A stretch of 64,000 nt of DNA from Neobacillus niacini (GTDB lineage: Bacteria; Bacillota; Bacilli; Bacillales; Cytobacillaceae). How positions within the stretch are numbered: position 1 is the stretch's first letter; every line of letters begins with the position of its first letter. Shown piece by piece: positions 7,723 to 20,665 of the stretch. The stretch lies in the NCBI RefSeq assembly GCF_030817595.1, contig NZ_JAUSZN010000001.1, positions 3,483,001 to 3,547,000 of the forward strand. Reading direction: 5' to 3'. The position numbers were made by a program, and so were the translations under genes. The notes below the pieces were generated by a model. That model was not told the origin of the DNA. It saw only the letters and a list, made by a program, of their open reading frames with translations, and searched no databases.

Positions 7723-7920
7723 TAGAAAAAGCAAAAAAACAACTATAGTAAAAAACTAATGCACATTCCATTATGATGGATTAACTTCTTAATCCAATCT
7801 GTTTTTCAGTCAACTATAGTAGACTCCCCGTATGAAAACGCTCCTTTTCACTCTTCTTTTTAGCCCTCAAAAAAAATTTTTTTACTATTTTAATTTCTCA
7901 ATAACCTTAATCTAACAATA

Positions 7921-7935
7921 ATGAAAACGCTCACA
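7921..7935 (+). promoter_or_regulatory. cre-like CcpA site upstream of ilvE
   Basis: ATGAAAACGCTCACA differs at one position from the cre consensus WTGNAARCGNWWWCA. Its centre is about 79 bases before the predicted start site, close to where CcpA activates the ilv-leu operon in Bacillus subtilis. Confidence 0.6.
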
Positions 7936-7971
7936 ACATTTCCGATTTATTTGAATTGTCAGATTTTTATA

Positions 7972-8000
7972 TTGACCAAGATTTAGATTGGGTGTAAGAT
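7972..8000 (+). promoter_or_regulatory. sigma-A promoter of ilvE-ilvD
   Basis: TTGACC, a 17-base spacer and TAAGAT form a good vegetative promoter. The sequence just after it, CTGAAAATA, is half of a CodY box; the other half matches poorly, so CodY control is possible but not shown. Confidence 0.7.
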
Positions 8001-8041
8001 TACTGAAAATATAATTTGTATTAAATATTCTAACAACAGAA

Positions 8042-8093
8042 CATGCCTCTGGATCATCCTCACAAATAGGAGATGAGGCATGGGAATTTTTTT
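8042..8093 (+). terminator. leader terminator or attenuator before ilvE
   Basis: CATGCCTC pairs with GAGGCATG and, inside, ATC-TCCT pairs with AGGAGAT; seven T follow. It lies between the promoter and ilvE, so transcripts must read through it. No T-box sequence and no branched-chain-rich leader peptide is seen, so the anti-termination signal, if any, is unknown. Confidence 0.7.
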
Positions 8094-8145
8094 ACAACAG
8101 GATTTAATCATTTAAAGCGTTGTATGACTAAAAGGAGTGGTTAGG

Positions 8146-9054
8146 TTGGGAAGTCAATGGATATTCCTTGGCGGAGAGTTCGTCAAGAAAGAGGATGCTG
8201 TAGTTTCAGTTTTTGACCATGGATTTTTATATGGAGATGGAGTTTTTGAAGGCATTCGTGTTTATAGCGGAAACGTCTTTAGACTCGACGCCCACCTAAA
8301 AAGACTGTACGAGTCAGCACAATCCATTATGTTGAAAATTCCGTATACACAGGAAGAAATGACACAATTAATTGTGGATACGATCAGAAAAAATCAATTA
8401 GACAGCGCCTATATTCGTGTTGTTGTTTCACGGGGTAAAGGAAATCTCGGACTGGACCCTTCCTCCTGCCCAACGCCAAGCGTAATTATTATCGCTGAGC
8501 AATTAGCCTTATACCCAAAGGAATTTTATGAGCAAGGAATTAAAATTGCATCTGTTCCAAGCAGACGAAATCGCCCAGATGTATTAAGTCCACAAGTTAA
8601 ATCACTTAACTATTTAAATAATATTCTAGTTAAATTAGAAGCCAATCAGGCTGGTGTACAAGAGGCTTTAATGCTCAATGACCAAGGATATGTAACAGAA
8701 GGTTCCGCTGACAATATCTTCATTGTAAAAAATGGAGTTATTTACACCCCTCCTGTTTACTTGGGGGCATTAGAAGGAATTACCCGAAATGCAATTATTG
8801 ATGTAGCTAGAGCTAAAGGTTATGAGGTTAAGGAGACTCCATTTACTCGGCACGATGTGTATGTGGCTGATGAAGTGTTCCTAACCGGTACAGCTGTTGA
8901 AGTCATTGCTGTTATCGCAGTCGATGGCCGCGAAATTAGCGGCGGTAAACCAGGAAATGTTACAAATGACCTTTTAGAAGAATTTAGAAAAATCGTAACA
9001 ACAGACGGAGTGGCTTGTTATCCTGAATCTGCAAGCCATGCCATTGTCAGTTAG
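8146..9054 (+). CDS. ilvE: branched-chain amino-acid aminotransferase
   Basis: IlvE carries out the last step of valine, leucine and isoleucine synthesis, moving the amino group from glutamate to the 2-keto acid. It is a fold-type IV PLP enzyme: the PLP lysine is in VKSLNYLNN (about residue 152) and the cofactor-phosphate region is EGSADNIF. I chose TTG at 8146 (302 aa, MGSQWIFLGGEF) because AAAGGAG sits eight to ten bases before it and the family starts here; a GTG at 8137 touches the ribosome site. It is the first gene of the branched-chain cluster, with ilvD ten bases downstream. Confidence 0.95.
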   Translation: MGSQWIFLGGEFVKKEDAVVSVFDHGFLYGDGVFEGIRVYSGNVFRLDAHLKRLYESAQSIMLKIPYTQEEMTQLIVDTIRKNQLDSAYIRVVVSRGKGNLGLDPSSCPTPSVIIIAEQLALYPKEFYEQGIKIASVPSRRNRPDVLSPQVKSLNYLNNILVKLEANQAGVQEALMLNDQGYVTEGSADNIFIVKNGVIYTPPVYLGALEGITRNAIIDVARAKGYEVKETPFTRHDVYVADEVFLTGTAVEVIAVIAVDGREISGGKPGNVTNDLLEEFRKIVTTDGVACYPESASHAIVS

Positions 9055-9064
9055 GAGATAAAAA

Positions 9065-10735
9065 ATGCGAAGCGATATGATTAAAAAGGGGATTGACCGT
9101 GCTCCCCACCGCAGCTTACTATACGCAACCGGGGTAACTGTGAAGGACTTAGATAAACCATTTATCGGTGTCTGTAACTCATTTATTGAAATTATCCCTG
9201 GACATAAACACCTTAATCATTTCGGTGAAATTGTAAAAGAAGCGATACGAGAAGCTGGCGGAATACCATTTGAATTTAACACAATCGGTGTCGATGATGG
9301 AATTGCAATGGGGCATATCGGAATGCGTTACTCGCTTCCAAGCCGTGAAATTATCGCTGATAGTGCTGAAACTGTTATTAATGCTCATTGGTTTGATGGT
9401 GTCTTCTACATTCCGAACTGTGACAAAATTACACCAGGAATGTTAATGGCGGCCGCTAGAACCAATGTCCCTTCTGTTTTTGTATCAGGAGGTCCAATGG
9501 AAGCAGGAGTTTCTCCAACCACTGGAAAAAATCTTTCTCTGACTTCTGTATTTGAGGGCGTTGGAGCTTACCATAGCGGTTCAATGACTCAAGCTCAGTT
9601 ACTGGAAATAGAAAAGAATGCCTGTCCTACCTGCGGCTCATGCTCAGGAATGTTCACTGCGAACTCAATGAATTGTCTAATGGAAGTCTTAGGGATGACG
9701 GTTCCTGGTAATGGAACGATTGTTGCCACATCAGAAGGAAGACATGAACTGATTCGCCAAGCAGCAAGACATCTTGTTGAATTGGTAAAAAATGATATAC
9801 GTCCTCGCGACATCATTACAAGAGAAGCAATTGACAATGCATTTGCTTTGGATATGGCTATGGGAGGATCAACGAACACCGTCCTACATACCCTTGCCAT
9901 CGCTCATGAAGCAGGTATTGACTATGATTTACGAGATATTAACAAAATTGCTGAAAAGGTCCCATATTTGGCGAAAATTATGCCTGCATCTGATTATTCT
10001 ATGGAAGATATTCATCATGCTGGCGGAGTTAGTGCTATTATCAATGAGCTTTATAAAGTTGAAGGTGCATTGCATAAGGACTGCTTAACCATTACTGGGA
10101 AAACCCTTCAAGAAAATGTGAAGGATGCAACAATAATCAATGAAAATGTTATTCGGACAAAAGACAATCCGTATAGCCCTGTTGGTGGTCTATCCATCCT
10201 ATATGGAAATATTGCTCCAGATGGCAGTGTAATTAAAGTCGGTGCGGTTGACCCATCAATTCAAACCTTCCTTGGTGAAGCAATTGTATTTGAATCTCAG
10301 GAAGAAGCACAAGAAAATATCAACAATGGTACTGTTCAAGCAGGACACGTTGTGGTTATACGCTACGAAGGTCCAAAGGGCGGTCCAGGAATGCCAGAAA
10401 TGCTTGCCCCTACATCCGCGATTATGGGTCGTGGATTGGGTAAAGAAGTTGCACTGATCACAGATGGACGTTTCTCAGGTGCAAGCCGAGGAATTTCAAT
10501 TGGACACATTTCACCGGAAGCTGCTGAAGGCGGACCGATTGCTCTAATTGAAAATGGTGACAAAATCCTAATTGATCTGCCTGCCAGGTCCATTGAATTG
10601 CTTGTCGATGACGAGGTTTTAGCAGAACGAAGACGCTTATGGCAAAAGCCAGAGCCAAAAATCAAAACCGGCTACCTAGCCAAATATGCAAAGTTAGTAA
10701 CATCCGCCAATACTGGCGGGATCATGAAAATATAG
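9065..10735 (+). CDS. ilvD: dihydroxy-acid dehydratase
   Basis: IlvD turns dihydroxy-isovalerate and dihydroxy-methylvalerate into the 2-keto acids used by IlvE. Cysteines for the iron-sulfur cluster are visible in NCDKITPGM and in [18 protein letters not shown], at about residues 185-202. The length, 556 aa, is standard. It follows ilvE closely, so the two share a transcript. A 498-base gap with a T-box separates it from ilvB, so it is probably not controlled by that T-box. In Bacillus subtilis ilvD lies elsewhere, so the grouping here is more complete. Confidence 0.97.
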   Translation: MRSDMIKKGIDRAPHRSLLYATGVTVKDLDKPFIGVCNSFIEIIPGHKHLNHFGEIVKEAIREAGGIPFEFNTIGVDDGIAMGHIGMRYSLPSREIIADSAETVINAHWFDGVFYIPNCDKITPGMLMAAARTNVPSVFVSGGPMEAGVSPTTGKNLSLTSVFEGVGAYHSGSMTQAQLLEIEKNACPTCGSCSGMFTANSMNCLMEVLGMTVPGNGTIVATSEGRHELIRQAARHLVELVKNDIRPRDIITREAIDNAFALDMAMGGSTNTVLHTLAIAHEAGIDYDLRDINKIAEKVPYLAKIMPASDYSMEDIHHAGGVSAIINELYKVEGALHKDCLTITGKTLQENVKDATIINENVIRTKDNPYSPVGGLSILYGNIAPDGSVIKVGAVDPSIQTFLGEAIVFESQEEAQENINNGTVQAGHVVVIRYEGPKGGPGMPEMLAPTSAIMGRGLGKEVALITDGRFSGASRGISIGHISPEAAEGGPIALIENGDKILIDLPARSIELLVDDEVLAERRRLWQKPEPKIKTGYLAKYAKLVTSANTGGIMKI

Positions 10736-10756
10736 ATAAGAAACATTTACTGCTGT

Positions 10757-10806
10757 CGCTTTAACCTACTCAGGGTTTAGGCTCCCTATTTAAAGCCGAG
10801 GTTAAA
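10757..10806 (+). other. long inverted repeat downstream of ilvD
   Basis: CTTTAACCT and AGGTTAAAG pair around a 32-base internal part. No T-run follows, so it is not a plain terminator; it may protect the 3' end of the ilvE-ilvD message. Confidence 0.4.
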
Positions 10807-10839
10807 GACATTTCAGTTGATTTGAAAAATTCATAGAAA

Positions 10840-11163
10840 AAATCGATGACGGGAATAAAGGAATAAGAATATGTATTTTCAGAGAGCTGGGGTTGCTGGA
10901 AGCCCAGTAATACACCTTATTCCGACATCATCCCTGAGTATTGAGCTGAACAGTTCTAACTTATTAGGCTCAATCAGGTGTTCTTTTAGCACCTGTTACC
11001 AAAAGAAGCGGTTATGATTCTTTTTAGCCGCTTCAAGAGGCAGTATTCGTGAGGATGCTGTAAAACCGGGTGGTACCGAGAAATGGAAGGCCTTTTCTCC
11101 CCGATATATTCTGCTTTTATCTTTGTAACTGCAGTTTATTCGGAGGGAAGATGGCTTTTTTTA
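10840..11163 (+). promoter_or_regulatory. T-box leader of the ilvB operon, predicted isoleucine specifier
   Basis: The conserved T-box GGGTGGTACCG lies at about 11070-11080. Stem I is readable: GGAATAAG pairs with CTTATTCC around an AGAGAG bulge and a GGTTGCTGGAAGCC head. The specifier loop then reads GAC-ATC-A, with ATC (Ile) at 10927-10929 followed by the stem bases TCCC. The terminator is formed by GGCCTTTTCTCCCCGATA (from 11088) and TATTCGGAGGGAAGATGG (from 11137), ending in a T-run at about 11156-11163. Uncharged tRNA would favour read-through into ilvB. Confidence is high for the T-box and moderate for the codon. Confidence 0.9.
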
Positions 11164-11233
11164 TTATACAGGTACAATATCTACACGGGTTCGTTTTTAA
11201 AAGATTCGAATATTCACAAGGAGGGATTACGAG

Positions 11234-12957
11234 GTGAAAGTAGAAGCAAAGCCGGATTTCCAAACAAGTACGGCACCTAAAACCGGTGCAGACCTGCTCA
11301 TTGACTTATTAATTAATGAAGGTGTTGATACGCTTTTTGGGTATCCGGGTGGTGCCGTTCTGCCAATTTATGACGCGATCTATCGTGCGAGAGGCACCAT
11401 TAAGCACGTCCTCTTCCGTCACGAGCAAGGAAGCATTCATGCTGCTGAAGGTTATGCACGCATAACAGGAAAACCTGGCGTTGTAATAGCAACTTCTGGT
11501 CCTGGTGCCACCAACCTGGTGACTGGAATTACAGATGCAATGATGGATTCTTTACCTCTAGTTATTTTCACTGGTCAGGTTGCAAGAGGTGTAATCGGAA
11601 CAGACGCCTTTCAAGAAGCTGATGTCATGGCGATTACCACACCTATCACAAAACATAATTATCAGGTGCAAGATATTGCCGACTTACCAAGGATTGTAAA
11701 AGAAGCCTTTCACATTGCTTCAACAGGCCGTCCAGGTCCGGTATTAATCGATATTCCAAAAGACATCTCTGCAGGAGAATTATTCGAGACTCCTGAAGAA
11801 GGAACGATTAATCTTCCTGGATATCAACCGACAACAAAACCAAATCCGCTGCAGATCAAAAAACTTGCAGATGCAATTTCGAAGTCAAAAAAACCGGTTA
11901 TTCTTGCTGGTGCTGGTATTCTACATGGTAAAGCTTCTGCTGAGTTAACAGCTTTTGCTGAGAAGCACAAGCTTCCAGTTGTAACCACCCTTCTTGGTCT
12001 TGGAACTTTCCCAGCCAACAACCCTCTCTCTCTAGGGATGGGTGGTATGCACGGAACATATGCAGCGAACATGGCAATGTATGAATCAGACTTACTAATC
12101 AATATAGGCGCCCGCTTTGATGACCGTCTTACAGGTAATCTAAAGCACTTCTCTCCAAATGCGAAAGTAGCACATATTGATATCGACCCTGCTGAAATTG
12201 GCAAAAATGTTCCAACCAATATTCCAATTGTTTCTGATTCAAAGGAAGCATTGATTGAATTAATGAATCAGACCTCAGAATCACCTGAAAATGAAGAATG
12301 GTTAGAAACATTAAGCAAGTATAAAGAAGAGTTCCCATTATGGTATAAGCATGATCCAAACGGAATGTCTCCTCAATGGCTGATTGAAGCCATCCATAAA
12401 GTAACAAATGGGGACGCTGTTGTTACAACAGACGTTGGTCAGCACCAAATGTGGGCAGCTCAGTATTACAACTTTGAAAAACCGCACCGCTGGGTTACAT
12501 CAGGTGGACTTGGAACAATGGGCTTCGGCTTCCCTGCTGCAATTGGAGCGCAAATGGCTTCTCCAGGCAGTACAGTCGTAGCTATCGTTGGTGACGCTGG
12601 ATTCCAGATGACGCTGCAAGAGTTATCTATAATCTATGAACAGAATCTTCCTGTAAAGATCATTATTGTTAATAACGGTGCTCTAGGTATGGTTCGACAA
12701 TGGCAGGAATTGTTACATGGCAACCGAATTTCGGAATCAATTTTGCAGACACAACCTGATTTTGTAAAACTTGCGGAAGCCTATCATATCCGAGGGTTAA
12801 AGATTGAAAGCCAAGAAGAATTAATCACCAAGCTTCCTGAAGTGTTTGCTTATGACGGTCCTGTTTTAATGGACTGCCGAGTGCTCCAGCAGGAAAAAGT
12901 CTTCCCGATGATTGCTCCTGGAAAAGGAATACATGAAATGATTGGGGTGAAACCATC

Positions 12958-12961
<4 letters not shown>
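11234..12961 (+). CDS. ilvB: acetolactate synthase, large subunit
   Basis: IlvB joins two pyruvates, or pyruvate and 2-ketobutyrate, to start branched-chain amino-acid synthesis. It needs thiamine diphosphate: the cofactor glutamate is in [14 protein letters not shown] and the metal motif is GDAGFQM...VNNGALGM, with GDA in place of GDG. FAD-binding parts lie in the middle domain. The protein has 575 aa. The start is a GTG at 11234 behind AAGGAGGG and directly after the T-box leader. The small subunit overlaps it by four bases, which favours equal production. Confidence 0.97.
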
Positions 12962-16074
<3,113 letters not shown>

Positions 16075-16120
16075 ACCCTTTCCTGAGGCGATGTAAAAAA
16101 TGATGAGGAGGTTGCTTCGA

Positions 16121-17227
16121 ATGAAAAAACGTATTGTATTACTACCTGGTGATGGGATTGGCAAGGAAGTTATTAATTCTGCACAAGATGTATTGAATGC
16201 TATTGCTGAAGAATTTAACCACAGTTTTACCTTCGAAACCCATGAAATCGGAGGGGCAGCCATTGACCTATATGGAACTCCCCTGCCAGAAACAACAGTC
16301 GACGCCTGTAAACAGGCAGATGCGGTATTATTAGGTGCTGTTGGCGGCCCAAAATGGGATAACAACCCCTCCCATTTACGCCCTGAAAGAGGATTACTCG
16401 GTATTCGTAAGGCGCTAGATTTATATGCAAATTTAAGACCAATTAAAGGGTTTAAAAATTTGCTTCATGCTTCTCCTTTGAAAGAAGAGGTTGTTGCCGG
16501 CAGTGACTTATTAATTGTCCGTGAACTAACAGGCGGTATTTACTTTGGTACACCTAGTGAACGCCGGGACGGCGGTAATACGGTTGTGGATACACTAGCC
16601 TATACTCGGACGGAGATTGAAAGAATCGTAGACAAAGCCTTCCAAGCAGCTCAAGGACGACGTGGACACCTTACCTCTGTTGATAAAGCTAACGTGTTGG
16701 AATCGAGTAAAATGTGGCGCGAAATTGTCGAAGAGAAAAAAGCCCAGTATCCAGATGTCGTGGTTGAGCATGTATTGGTTGACGCGGCTGCAATGAAATT
16801 GATTACAAATCCGACTAAGTTTGATGTCATTGTGACTGAGAACATGTTTGGTGACATTCTTAGTGATGAAGCTTCGGTTTTAACAGGATCACTTGGTATG
16901 CTTGCATCCGCATCCTTGAGCGAAGATGGTGTTGGTTTATATGAACCAGTTCATGGCTCAGCACCAGACATTGCCGGCAAAGGGATTGCCAATCCATCTG
17001 CAATGATTTTATCAGCTGCATTAATGCTGCGTTACTCTTTCCAACTAAATGATGAGGCAACATTAATAGAAGACGCAGTACAGTCTGTGTTAGATAGTGG
17101 ATTCCACACAGCAGACCTTCACATTCCTGAAGGAAGGCAAGTGGGCACAGAGGAAATGACACGTCTAATTGTCGATTATATTAAGTCCCAAAACGCCTCA
17201 AAATGTATCATGAGCTGTTACGTTTAA
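16121..17227 (+). CDS. leuB: 3-isopropylmalate dehydrogenase
   Basis: LeuB oxidises and decarboxylates 3-isopropylmalate with NAD. The motif LLPGDGIGKEV opens the protein, and the substrate and metal site includes NMFGDILSDEASVLTGSLG. I chose the ATG at 16121 (MKKRIVLLPGDG, 368 aa) behind GAGGAGG; upstream in-frame codons would add an unlikely MMRRLLR. Its C-terminus, NASKCIMSCYV, is slightly unusual. A GCAGCTGG/CCAGCTGC hairpin at 17235-17260 lies between it and leuC and may mark an mRNA processing or stability point. Confidence 0.96.
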   Translation: MKKRIVLLPGDGIGKEVINSAQDVLNAIAEEFNHSFTFETHEIGGAAIDLYGTPLPETTVDACKQADAVLLGAVGGPKWDNNPSHLRPERGLLGIRKALDLYANLRPIKGFKNLLHASPLKEEVVAGSDLLIVRELTGGIYFGTPSERRDGGNTVVDTLAYTRTEIERIVDKAFQAAQGRRGHLTSVDKANVLESSKMWREIVEEKKAQYPDVVVEHVLVDAAAMKLITNPTKFDVIVTENMFGDILSDEASVLTGSLGMLASASLSEDGVGLYEPVHGSAPDIAGKGIANPSAMILSAALMLRYSFQLNDEATLIEDAVQSVLDSGFHTADLHIPEGRQVGTEEMTRLIVDYIKSQNASKCIMSCYV

Positions 17228-17234
17228 AATAATC

Positions 17235-17260
17235 GCAGCTGGGCTCATAAGTCCAGCTGC
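17235..17260 (+). other. hairpin between leuB and leuC
   Basis: GCAGCTGG and CCAGCTGC form a perfect eight-base stem with a ten-base loop. It lacks a T-run, so it is more likely an mRNA stability or processing element than a terminator. Confidence 0.45.
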
Positions 17261-17338
17261 TTCTCCTTATCAGGAAACTATTTATCCGGGGACGAACTAC
17301 CCCTCTTTATCAAATCTATAAATGTGAGGAAGGACATT

Positions 17339-18757
17339 ATGCAAAAACCAAAAAATATTATTCAAAAAGTTTGGGAGCAGCATGTTGTACATCAAGAAGC
17401 AGGAAAACCTGATTTACTATATATTGATTTGCACCTGGTTCATGAAGTAACCTCTCCTCAAGCATTCGAAGGATTACGAATGAACGGACGAAAGGTGCGC
17501 CGTCCGGACCTTACTTATGCAACAATGGATCACAACGTTTCCACACGTGATCGAAATGTAATCAAGGATCCAATCTCAAAGAAACAAATAGATACATTGA
17601 AAGAGAACTGCCAAGAATTTGGCGTTGAACTTTCAGACCGTCAACACCCAGACAATGGGATTGTCCATGTAATTGGACCTGAGCTTGGTCTTACACAACC
17701 TGGAAAAACAATCGTTTGTGGTGATAGCCATACTTCTACACATGGTGCGTTTGGTGCCCTAGCGTTCGGAATTGGGACAAGTGAAGTAGAGCATGTCCTA
17801 GCAACACAAACACTGTGGCAAGCACCTCCAAAAACAATGAATGTAAAGGTTAATGGAAAGCTTGGAACAGGAGTAACAGCCAAGGATTTAATCCTAGCGA
17901 TCATCGGAAAATTTGGAGTCCAATTTGGAACTGGTTATGTAATGGAATATACAGGTGAGGCAATTCGCTCCCTTTCAATGGAAGAGCGTATGACTGTTTG
18001 TAATATGTCGATTGAGGCTGGTGCACGTGCAGGCTTGATTTCTCCAGATGAAACAACTTTTGAATACCTTAAAGGACGCAGACATGTTCCTAAGGGTGAA
18101 GCCTTCGAGGAAGCCGTTGCAAATTGGCGTGCACTTGCCACTGATGAAGGTGCACAATACGATGCGGTGGTTGAAATTGAGGCTTCTGAAGTTGAACCGC
18201 AGGTTACATGGGGAACAAATCCCGGCATGTGTATCCCAATTACAGCCTCTGTTCCAAATCCAGATAATGAAGAAAAAGCGAATAAAAAAGATGAAATTTC
18301 TCGTGCCCTTCAATATATGGGACTTGAAGCTGGACAGCCTATTTCAAGTGTAGAAATTGATCATGTCTTTATTGGTTCTTGTACAAATTCACGGTTAAGT
18401 GATTTACGTAAAGCGGCTGATGTTGTACGCGGGCACAAGGTTAATCCTAAGGTGAAAGCAATTGTCGTACCAGGTTCTTTTAGTGTAAAATTGGCTGCCG
18501 AAAAAGAAGGAATCGATCAAATTTTTAAAGAAGCAGGCTTTGAATGGCGCGAAGCTGGCTGCAGTATGTGTCTTGCCATGAATGATGATATCGTTCCTCC
18601 AGGCGGCCGCTGTGCCTCCACTTCTAACCGTAATTTTGAAGGCCGTCAAGGAAATGGATCTCGTACCCATCTTGTCAGTCCGGAAATGGCTGCTGCTGCT
18701 GCAGTTGCAGGACATTTCGTTGATGTTCGAAAGTTTACAGCACAGGAGGTACTATAA
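17339..18757 (+). CDS. leuC: 3-isopropylmalate dehydratase, large subunit
   Basis: LeuC with LeuD isomerises 2- to 3-isopropylmalate using a [4Fe-4S] cluster. The cluster cysteines are in [17 protein letters not shown] and GCSMCLAMN, and the aconitase signature [19 protein letters not shown] is plain. I use the ATG at 17339 (472 aa), with GAGGAAGG as ribosome site; a GTG five codons upstream overlaps that site. leuD starts directly after the stop. Confidence 0.97.
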   Translation: MQKPKNIIQKVWEQHVVHQEAGKPDLLYIDLHLVHEVTSPQAFEGLRMNGRKVRRPDLTYATMDHNVSTRDRNVIKDPISKKQIDTLKENCQEFGVELSDRQHPDNGIVHVIGPELGLTQPGKTIVCGDSHTSTHGAFGALAFGIGTSEVEHVLATQTLWQAPPKTMNVKVNGKLGTGVTAKDLILAIIGKFGVQFGTGYVMEYTGEAIRSLSMEERMTVCNMSIEAGARAGLISPDETTFEYLKGRRHVPKGEAFEEAVANWRALATDEGAQYDAVVEIEASEVEPQVTWGTNPGMCIPITASVPNPDNEEKANKKDEISRALQYMGLEAGQPISSVEIDHVFIGSCTNSRLSDLRKAADVVRGHKVNPKVKAIVVPGSFSVKLAAEKEGIDQIFKEAGFEWREAGCSMCLAMNDDIVPPGGRCASTSNRNFEGRQGNGSRTHLVSPEMAAAAAVAGHFVDVRKFTAQEVL

Positions 18758-19342
18758 ATGGAACCACTACGCATTCATACAGGGATCGTTTGCCCGTTAA
18801 ATCGAAGTAATGTTGATACAGACCAGATTATTCCAAAGCAATTCCTAAAGAGGATTGAGCGAAGCGGATTTGGACAATTTTTATTTTATCACTGGCGCTT
18901 TGATGATGATGGTAATCTGCGTAAGGATTTTTCAATGAATCATCCAAAATATCAGGGAGCCTCTATATTAGTAGCTGGTGAGAACTTTGGCTGCGGATCC
19001 TCTCGTGAGCATGCCCCATGGGCGATTCAGGACTATGGCTTTAAAGTGGTTATTGCCCAAAGCTATGCAGATATTTTTAAAAATAACTGTGTGAAAAATG
19101 GTATTCTCACCATTCAAGCAAGTGAAGAACAAGTTCAAAGCATTATGCGTAAGGCCGAGAATGAGGAGTACTCTCTTACTGTCAATCTAGAAAATCAAGT
19201 GGTTTCCGATAATCAAGGGTTAGAGTTTACTTTTGATATTGCACCATATCCAAAAGAAATGCTGCTTAACGGCTGGGATGAAATCGGCGTAACCCTTAAC
19301 TATGAAGATCAAATTTCAACATATGAGCTTGCACGTAAATAA
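18758..19342 (+). CDS. leuD: 3-isopropylmalate dehydratase, small subunit
   Basis: LeuD is the swivel domain partner of LeuC. The motifs VDTDQIIPKQFLKRIERSGFG and NFGCGSSREHAPWAI are typical. It has 194 aa, the normal length, and begins at the base after the leuC stop, with CAGGAGG inside the end of leuC. It is the last gene of the ilv-leu operon and is followed by a strong terminator. Confidence 0.97.
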   Translation: MEPLRIHTGIVCPLNRSNVDTDQIIPKQFLKRIERSGFGQFLFYHWRFDDDGNLRKDFSMNHPKYQGASILVAGENFGCGSSREHAPWAIQDYGFKVVIAQSYADIFKNNCVKNGILTIQASEEQVQSIMRKAENEEYSLTVNLENQVVSDNQGLEFTFDIAPYPKEMLLNGWDEIGVTLNYEDQISTYELARK

Positions 19343-19345
19343 AAA

Positions 19346-19382
19346 AATGAGCTTGGACATATTCCAAGCTCATTTTTTATTG
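19346..19382 (+). terminator. terminator of the ilv-leu operon
   Basis: ATGAGCTTGG and CCAAGCTCAT form the stem, with A-runs on the left and T-runs on the right, so it can also serve the convergent ynfA-type gene. Confidence 0.88.
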
Positions 19383-19703
19383 TCTCGGTGCCAATAACAT
19401 TACCAAAACGCCTATTAAACATATTCCCCCGCCAATCCAGTCATATAAATCTGGAGTCTTTTTGTCGATCCCCCATCCCCACAAAAGCGAAAGCACAATG
19501 AATACTCCCCCGTAAGCAGCATAAACTCGTCCAAATGATGGAAAAGCCTGAAAGGTAGCAATCACGCCGTACAAAGCTAGCACTACTCCTCCAATTAATC
19601 CCCAATATGAGGGCTTCCCTTCCCGCAACCATTGCCAGATAAGATATCCTCCTCCTATCTCTGCAATACCTGCAAGGATAAATAATATTGTTGCTTGAAA
19701 CAT
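19377..19703 (-). CDS. YnfA/UPF0060 family membrane protein
   Basis: A small membrane protein of about 108 aa with four hydrophobic spans. The family marks are [20 protein letters not shown] and [20 protein letters not shown]. It is distantly related to small multidrug-resistance transporters, but its role is unknown. I chose the ATG at 19703 (MFQATILF) because AAGGA lies ten bases upstream; an earlier GTG touches that site. It stands alone, convergent with leuD, and the first hairpin-repeat array begins just upstream of it. Confidence 0.9.
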   Translation of the reverse strand: MFQATILFILAGIAEIGGGYLIWQWLREGKPSYWGLIGGVVLALYGVIATFQAFPSFGRVYAAYGGVFIVLSLLWGWGIDKKTPDLYDWIGGGICLIGVLVMLLAPRQ

Positions 19704-19739
19704 TACGATCACATCCTTAAGCTTTTTATCTTTATAGGG

Positions 19740-20335
19740 GCTCTCCTCTCAAGGCCCCTGATTAAGGACAAATCTTTTCTGGCCGCTGCTGCGATTTGTC
19801 CTCAAGACCCCTGATTAAGGTCAAATCTTTTCTGGCCGCTGCTGCGATTTGTCCTCAAGACCCCTGATTAAGGACAAATCTTTCTGGACGCTGCTGCAAT
19901 TTGTCCTTAAGACCCCTGATTAAGGACAAATCTTTCTGACCCGTCGCTGCGATTTGTCCTCAAGACCCCTGATTAAAGACAAATCTTTCTGACCGTCGCT
20001 GCAATTTGTCCTCTTAAGACCCCTGATTAAGGACAAATCCTTCTGGCCGCTGCTACGATTTGTCCTCAAGACCCCTGATTAAGGACAAATCTTTATGGCC
20101 GTTGCTGCAATTTGTCCTCAAGACCCCTGATTAAAGACAAATCTTTCTGACCGTCGCTGCGATTTGTCCTCAAGACCCCTGATTAAGGACAAATCTTTCT
20201 GACCGTCGCTGCGATTTGTCCTCAAGACCCCCGATTAAGGACAAATCTTTCTGACCGTCGCTGCGATTTGTCCTCAAGACCCCCGATTAAGGACAAATCT
20301 TTATGGCTACTTCTGACATTTGTTCTTAAGATCCT
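19740..20335. repeat. tandem hairpin-repeat array 1, eleven units of 52-54 bp
   Basis: The motif GATTAAGG (or GATTAAAG) recurs at 19760, 19813, 19866, 19918, 19971, 20025, 20077, 20129, 20181, 20233 and 20285, a period of 52-54 bases. Each unit holds an inverted repeat, GGACAAATC with GATTTGTCC, around an 17-19 base loop (TTTCTGRCCGTCGCTGC type), then a linker CTCAAGACCCCT. Unit differences are mostly single bases. The last unit is decayed. No reading frame crosses it. The same family forms a second array at 51.8 kb. Confidence 0.93.
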
Positions 20336-20580
20336 CTAACTAATTTCATCAATGAAATTCTTAAATTCCTTTTTAAATGTATCTGATTCCTCTAGGAATG
20401 GATAATGGTTGCTATGATTAAAAACAACTAACTTTGATCTAGGTATTCCTTCATTCATTTCTGCTGAGTAGGCTAGGGGGCATTGAACATCATGTTTACC
20501 ACACATAATTAAGGTTGAAAAAACTTCAGATGTTCCTCGAGGGGTGTCTACCATTTGTTTCCAGACCATTACTTTTCTCC
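20336..20580 (-). pseudogene. alpha/beta-hydrolase, C-terminal remnant
   Basis: The frame encodes only the end of an alpha/beta-hydrolase: TLIMCGKHDVQCPLAYSAEM carries the acid-residue region and FNHSNHYPFLEESDTF the catalytic histidine. The N-terminal two thirds, with the oxyanion hole and nucleophile elbow, are missing. The frame extends further upstream without homology (MYPSFLSLVSNLNQ), which I read as chance. The truncation point faces a small plus-strand gene and the intact end abuts array 1, so a deletion probably removed the rest. Confidence 0.7.
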
Positions 20581-20665
20581 TTATTTTAGTTACGGTTATT
20601 TTATAAAAATAAAGAATGAATGATTGATTTAGGTTTGATACTAATGACAAAAAGGAGGGATACAT

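Larger units (their letters stand above)
7723..8145 (+). other. control region between the exonuclease gene and ilvE
   Basis: No gene is seen in these 423 bases. They hold a weak hairpin GGATTAA/TTAATCC (7778-7795), two copies of CAACTATAGTA (7740-7750 and 7811-7821), two GAAAACGCTC motifs (near 7833 and 7922; the second is a cre-like site), a vegetative promoter (7972-8000) and a leader terminator (8042-8093). Confidence 0.6.

Noticed and set aside
7801..7850. Second GAAAACGCTC motif as another cre site
   Set aside because: Near 7832 the bases after the core (ATGAAAACGCTCCTT) depart from the consensus at several places, and it is about 165 bases from the start site.
8043..8069. MPLDHPHK as a leader peptide controlling ilvE
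   Set aside because: It has one leucine codon only, no isoleucine or valine, and no ribosome site, so it cannot be a typical attenuator peptide.
11083..11280. A 65-codon frame overlapping the T-box terminator and the ilvB start
   Set aside because: It has no ribosome site, overlaps the leader and ilvB in another frame, and contains the terminator hairpin.
19740..20335. Tandem repeats with a regular period as a CRISPR array
   Set aside because: The parts between the inverted arms are nearly the same in all units, so there are no distinct spacers, and no cas genes are in the window. The same reasoning applies to the array at 51.8 kb.
20580..20665. N-terminal part of the alpha/beta-hydrolase frame as real coding sequence
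   Set aside because: No hydrolase features occur there, and it overlaps the promoter and ribosome site of the small plus-strand gene.
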